Positions 59,661 to 62,228 of a stretch of 62,228 nucleotides of DNA are shown here, piece after piece. Made by a program: the position numbers and the translations under genes. This DNA comes from DASWJQ01 sp036397095 (GTDB lineage: Bacteria; Chloroflexota; Anaerolineae; Anaerolineales; E44-bin32), in NCBI GenBank assembly GCA_036397095.1, contig DASWJQ010000176.1, positions 1-62,228 on the forward strand, given 5' to 3'. The notes beneath the pieces were generated by a model. It was not told the origin of the DNA. It was given only the letters and a program-made list of their open reading frames with translations, and did no database searches. Every line of letters starts with the position of its first letter. Position 1 is the first letter of the stretch.

Positions 59661-59690
59661 CAAAGAAAAACCCGCTCCAAGGGAGCGGGT
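59661..59690 (-). terminator. Rho-independent terminator after rplT
   Basis: A 9-bp stem (ACCCGCTCC/GGAGCGGGT) with a 3-nt loop; on the minus strand it is followed by TTTTTCTTTG. It lies 28 bp after the rplT stop and ends the infC-rpmI-rplT operon. Confidence 0.9.
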
Positions 59691-59717
59691 GGCTGAACGT
59701 GTTGGCGCGGTGGGGCG

Positions 59718-60065
59718 TTATGCCTGGGCCGCTTCGACGACGGCGCTGAACGCCTGCGGATCGCGCACGGCGATGTCCGCAAGCATCTTGCGATTGAGGC
59801 GGATATCGTGTTGGCGGATACCGTTGATCAGCCGGCTGTAGGTTGTGCCGTTCAGGCGTGCGGCGGCGTTGATGCGGGCGATCCACAACCGACGCAGGAC
59901 GCGTTTGCGTGTGCGGCGGTCGCGGTAGGCGTACCACAGGCTCTTGAGGCGAGCTTCGTTGGCCCGCCGAAAGAGCGTCGAGCGGGTCCCATAATAGCCC
60001 TTGCTTTGTTTGAGCAGTTTCTTGTGACGGCGGCGGGTGACAATCCCGCCCTTGGTGCGTGGCAT
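59718..60065 (-). CDS. rplT: 50S ribosomal protein L20
   Basis: A 115-residue, very basic protein; MPRTKGGIVTRRRHKKLLKQSKGYYGTRSTLFRRANEARLKS is unmistakable L20. It is needed for early 50S assembly and in some bacteria also represses its own operon by binding leader RNA. AGGAG is 7 nt before the ATG. Last gene of infC-rpmI-rplT. Confidence 0.98.
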   Translation of the reverse strand: MPRTKGGIVTRRRHKKLLKQSKGYYGTRSTLFRRANEARLKSLWYAYRDRRTRKRVLRRLWIARINAAARLNGTTYSRLINGIRQHDIRLNRKMLADIAVRDPQAFSAVVEAAQA

Positions 60066-60152
60066 TCGTTCTTCTCCTGCGGGTCAACGGGCGCCGGCGC
60101 AGTCGTATGCGCCTGTTCTTACGCCCGAAGGCCGCCTGGGCTGGCGCGGCGT

Positions 60153-60416
60153 TCAGCCGCTGCGAGCGTTGGGGTTGGCCTTGTGCTTGCTGAGATAGGG
60201 AGCCAGGCGGCGAACCGTCTGGCGAATGTTGCCGCCCTTGACCTCGATCATCCGGGTGAATTGGCGCTTGGCGCGCTTCGAGCGGCGCCGGCGCAAGTGG
60301 CTCTGTCCGCCCTTGGTGCGTACGACCTTGCCCGAGCCGGTCAAGCGAAAGCGCTTGGCGGTTGCCTTGTGCGTCTTGAGCTTGAACTTGCCCTTTTTGG
60401 TGCTTTTCCTCGCCAC
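60153..60416 (-). CDS. rpmI: 50S ribosomal protein L35
   Basis: An 87-residue basic protein with the L35 core KLKTHKATAKRFRLTGSGKVVRTKGGQSHLRRRRSKRAKRQ and RLAPYL. It begins with GTG and is preceded by GGAAGGAG. It is about 20 residues longer than the usual L35, with extra residues at both the N terminus (MARKSTKKGKF) and the C terminus (SKHKANPNARSG). It lies between infC and rplT. Confidence 0.95.
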   Translation of the reverse strand: MARKSTKKGKFKLKTHKATAKRFRLTGSGKVVRTKGGQSHLRRRRSKRAKRQFTRMIEVKGGNIRQTVRRLAPYLSKHKANPNARSG

Positions 60417-60504
60417 GAATGGTCTCCTTCCGTACAGCGCCGCGAACCTGACCGCGGTCCGCGGTGCTTTGTCACTTACCTTGGTCTTTAAACTGGCGCC
60501 GGCC

Positions 60505-61017
60505 TCAGCCGTTGGGCGCTAGTACCATCAGCATCGTCCGACCTTCCATCATCGGCGCCTGTTCGATTTGGCCGATATCCGCCAACTCTTCGGCGATGCT
60601 CTTCATGTCTTCCAACGCGATTTCGGGGTAGGTGATTTCACGGCCCCGGAACCGAATACGCACTCTGACCTTTTTGCCTTCTCCCAGCCAACGCCGCGCG
60701 TTGCGGACCTTGAAGCCCCGGTGATGGTCGGAGGTCTTTGGCCGCAGCCGGATCTCTTTGATCTCGACCTTGGTCTGCGCCTTGCGCGCTTCCCGCTCCT
60801 TCTTGGCCCGCTCGTACATGAACTTGCCGTAATCCAGCACCCGGCAGACCGGCGGATCGGAATTGGGTGCTACTTCGACCAGATCGAGCTCGGCCTGTCC
60901 GGCGATTTCGAGCGCTTCCTTGAGATCTACTACGCCCACGTTCTCGCCGCTGCCATCAATCAGGCGAACCTTGGAGGCGCGGATGCCGTCATTGATGCGG
61001 AATTCGGATGTGCTGAT
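60505..61017 (-). CDS. infC: Translation initiation factor IF-3, AUC start codon
   Basis: A 170-residue IF-3. The conserved N terminus STSEFRINDGIRASKVRLIDGSGENVGVVDLKEALEIAG extends upstream of the first ATG/GTG. The only start that includes STSEFRIND is an ATC codon, right after an in-frame TAG, with GAGGAG 8 nt upstream. Non-AUG starts (AUU/AUC) in infC are known in other bacteria and allow IF-3 to repress itself. The N-terminal and C-terminal domains are both complete. Start of the infC-rpmI-rplT operon. Confidence 0.93.
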   Translation of the reverse strand: MSTSEFRINDGIRASKVRLIDGSGENVGVVDLKEALEIAGQAELDLVEVAPNSDPPVCRVLDYGKFMYERAKKEREARKAQTKVEIKEIRLRPKTSDHHRGFKVRNARRWLGEGKKVRVRIRFRGREITYPEIALEDMKSIAEELADIGQIEQAPMMEGRTMLMVLAPNG

Positions 61018-61046
61018 CTTCTAGCTCCTCGGCAATAGCGCACGTA

Positions 61047-61071
61047 GGCCGCTCGTAGTTGCGGAGCGGCC
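61047..61071 (-). promoter_or_regulatory. Hairpin in the infC leader
   Basis: GGCCGCTC and GAGCGGCC form an 8-bp perfect stem with a 9-nt loop, between the predicted transcription start and the ribosome site of infC. It could be part of a ribosomal-protein or IF-3 autoregulatory leader, but the family is not recognised. Confidence 0.5.
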
Positions 61072-61083
61072 CTCTGGGGTCCG

Positions 61084-61113
61084 ATGATACCACGTTCTGG
61101 GAAAGAGCGTCAA
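61084..61113 (-). promoter_or_regulatory. infC operon promoter
   Basis: On the minus strand -35 TTGACG (61113-61108), an 18-bp spacer and -10 TATCAT (61089-61084). Transcription would start near 61077, giving a leader of about 60 nt. Confidence 0.65.
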
Positions 61114-61140
61114 TCGAGAAGAGCGGTAGAGGGGGCGGTG

Positions 61141-61205
61141 ACAGGTAATAGGTGATAGCTGATACGGAATAGGGTCGACCGCAGACGTCGGACCGCGGAC
61201 GGCAA
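61141..61205. repeat. Short direct-repeat mosaic (GGTGATA-like and GACCGCGGAC-like)
   Basis: The stretch has AGGTAATAGGTGATAGCTGATA, followed by GACCGCAGACGTC and GACCGCGGAC. These look like short tandem degenerate repeats, with no coding. Part of the 321-bp gap between infC and the PolB-like gene. Confidence 0.45.
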
Positions 61206-61218
61206 GATCTAGGGCTGA

Positions 61219-61287
61219 TAACACGAAGGCACAAAGACACCACAAAGAGCCGCTTGTTCCCTTTGCGCCCTTTGTGCCTTGGTGTTA
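61219..61287. repeat. Inverted repeat of the AAGGCACAAAG type
   Basis: TAACACGAAGGCACAAAG (61219-61236) pairs with CTTTGTGCCTTGGTGTTA (61270-61287): 17 of 18 positions, spacer 33 nt that also contains CACAAAG/CTTTG. It lies after the PolB-like gene and before the infC promoter, so it could act as a terminator-like structure or be a mobile intergenic repeat. Confidence 0.75.
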
Positions 61288-61338
61288 TGGGTTCTTGCCT
61301 GGTGCGTGGCGCCCAATACCAAGCGCGTGTCTCTCACC

Positions 61339-62228
61339 TCAGGCCGCCCTGGCCTCGGGCGCCGGCAGCAGCCGGGTGCGGCGCCGCCGCGGTTGGAAGA
61401 CGGCCAGGCCCGGACGGCGGGCACGGGCCAGCAGCGGCGCACCGATATCGGCGCCGGGCGGCGGCAGCACGCCCGGCCGGCCCCAGTAGCCGGCCTGGCC
61501 CAGCAGCCACAGGTCGAGCGTAGCCCGGTCCACCCCGAGCGGCATGAACAGCGTCTCGACCGCCCGCAACAGCAGTTCGGTATACATCTGGCGGTCGTAA
61601 TGCGCCTCACCCTCGATCTGATCCCAGGCGCGGGCTTTCTCGGGGCCGGTGGTGTAAACAAAGCGCAGGTTCTCGCCCGGGATGAGCTCCACGCCGGCCT
61701 CGACCAACTGGCGGGTGACACGGGCGGCGGCTGTTTGCACGCGAAACTCGTGCGGTTGCCGCGCCAGGCGTTGACAGACGACCAATTCGTTGGTCGGTGC
61801 CTGGCCGGCGCGCAGCCGGCGCAGCCGTCGGCTGACATAGTCGATGGCCTGCGGCAGCCGGGCGCGAAAGGCGGCGGCGTCGACTGCCTCGGCCAGGATG
61901 TTCAGCGTCTCCAGCTGCGTTTGGCGGATGTAGGTCGGTGTGTCGTGGCGGCGGGCCTCGATACCGCGGATCTTGATGGATCCGTCCTCAAAAGCGCCGA
62001 AGTAGCGGTTGGCGACGGCGACGCGCGGCTCGGTGCGCGACGGCAGGAAAGCCAGCCAGCGGTAGACCCCCTCCAACTCAATGGGCAAACCCGTTTGCTG
62101 GTGGATGTCGGCCAGCAGCGCCGGGTAGTCGGGCCGGCCGCAAGCGCCGGGCTTGTGGATCCACAGCCCGTCGACGTACAGGTGCAGCACCTGAAAACCC
62201 TCCGCCTCCACCAGTTCCTTGGCGCTCA
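61339..62228 (-). CDS. DNA polymerase B-family-like protein, C-terminal part (5' end off window)
   Basis: The frame is open to the right edge and continues past it, so only about the last 296 residues are seen. They resemble the palm-thumb region of B-family DNA polymerases: EGFQVLHLYVDGLWIHK is where motif C (YxDTDS) should be, followed by PRVAVANRYFGAFEDGSIKIRGIEARRHDTP, the KxY-like/thumb start. The motif reads YVDGLW, so the second catalytic Asp is missing. This suggests an inactive or altered polymerase. The C terminus is Arg-rich. Confidence 0.7.
   Translation of the reverse strand, partial: SAKELVEAEGFQVLHLYVDGLWIHKPGACGRPDYPALLADIHQQTGLPIELEGVYRWLAFLPSRTEPRVAVANRYFGAFEDGSIKIRGIEARRHDTPTYIRQTQLETLNILAEAVDAAAFRARLPQAIDYVSRRLRRLRAGQAPTNELVVCQRLARQPHEFRVQTAAARVTRQLVEAGVELIPGENLRFVYTTGPEKARAWDQIEGEAHYDRQMYTELLLRAVETLFMPLGVDRATLDLWLLGQAGYWGRPGVLPPPGADIGAPLLARARRPGLAVFQPRRRRTRLLPAPEARAA

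Overview
This is a GC-rich bacterial chromosome segment with 64 recognisable protein genes, one pseudogene and no rRNA or tRNA that I can see. The gene content best fits a member of the Chloroflexota (Anaerolineae/Caldilineae-like). Pointers are a B-family DNA polymerase relative with a degenerate motif C, a Ycf45-like AAA/R3H ATPase, secreted Ser/Thr/Pro-rich lamin-tail proteins, GatCAB, and a mix of Shine-Dalgarno and apparently leaderless starts. The phylum call is inference from gene content, not from a marker comparison.

Layout. 0-9.6 kb (minus): an ECF vitamin/metabolite transporter (S component and fused double ATPase), then a tyrosine/homogentisate degradation operon (aminotransferase, HppD, fumarylacetoacetase-like, HmgA) that continues into a membrane molybdopterin oxidoreductase and a flavin reductase. 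9.6-12 kb: a nucleoside deaminase and a cluster of very small stress-type proteins (DUF1328, CsbD, ChaB and two unknowns). 12-13.2 kb: an Era-like GTPase with a DUF697 tail. 13.25-13.64 kb: a non-coding region rich in DnaA boxes, a candidate oriC. 13.6-20.9 kb (minus): glutamate dehydrogenase, gatB, an aminotransferase, a sugar nucleotidyltransferase, gatA and gatC. 20.9-21.3 kb: GC-rich 27-bp tandem repeats. 21.4-25 kb (plus): an ABC-2 export system and a lipoprotein hydrolase. 25-31 kb (minus): a lamin-tail secreted protein, EamA, a DUF385 protein, ferredoxin-NADP reductase, rhomboid and gmk. 31-35 kb: FmdB-type protein, tmk, Ycf45-like ATPase, GNAT. 35-38.9 kb (plus): GntR regulator, two parS sites, methyltransferase, SRPBCC protein, a decayed dihydrofolate-reductase-like gene, phosphoribosyltransferase, cupin, cytochrome-b5-like protein. 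38.9-46 kb: lipoproteins, a soluble molybdopterin enzyme, pcm, an unusual PEP/pyruvate-binding protein, an unknown membrane protein. 46-48.6 kb: dnaN and a divergent GAF histidine kinase. 48.6-59.5 kb (minus): MFS, UPF0173, a PH-like protein, nth, icd, galE, pcrA/uvrD, DUF711, an rRNA/tRNA 2'-O-methyltransferase and a macrodomain. 59.7-61.1 kb (minus): infC-rpmI-rplT with its promoter, leader and terminator. 61.3 kb to the end: the C-terminal part of a PolB-like protein that runs off the window.

The most notable signals are not protein genes. One perfect and one near-perfect ParB-binding parS site lie at 35.46-35.50 kb, a DnaA-box cluster lies at 13.27-13.47 kb, and dnaN lies at 46-47 kb. Together they suggest the window is in the origin/centromere domain, although dnaA, parA and parB are not present and gene orientation does not switch at the candidate oriC.

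Other points of interest: several genes whose start codon lies exactly 6 nt after a TATAAT-like -10 box, infC starting with AUC, and at least four families of intergenic palindromic or tandem repeats.
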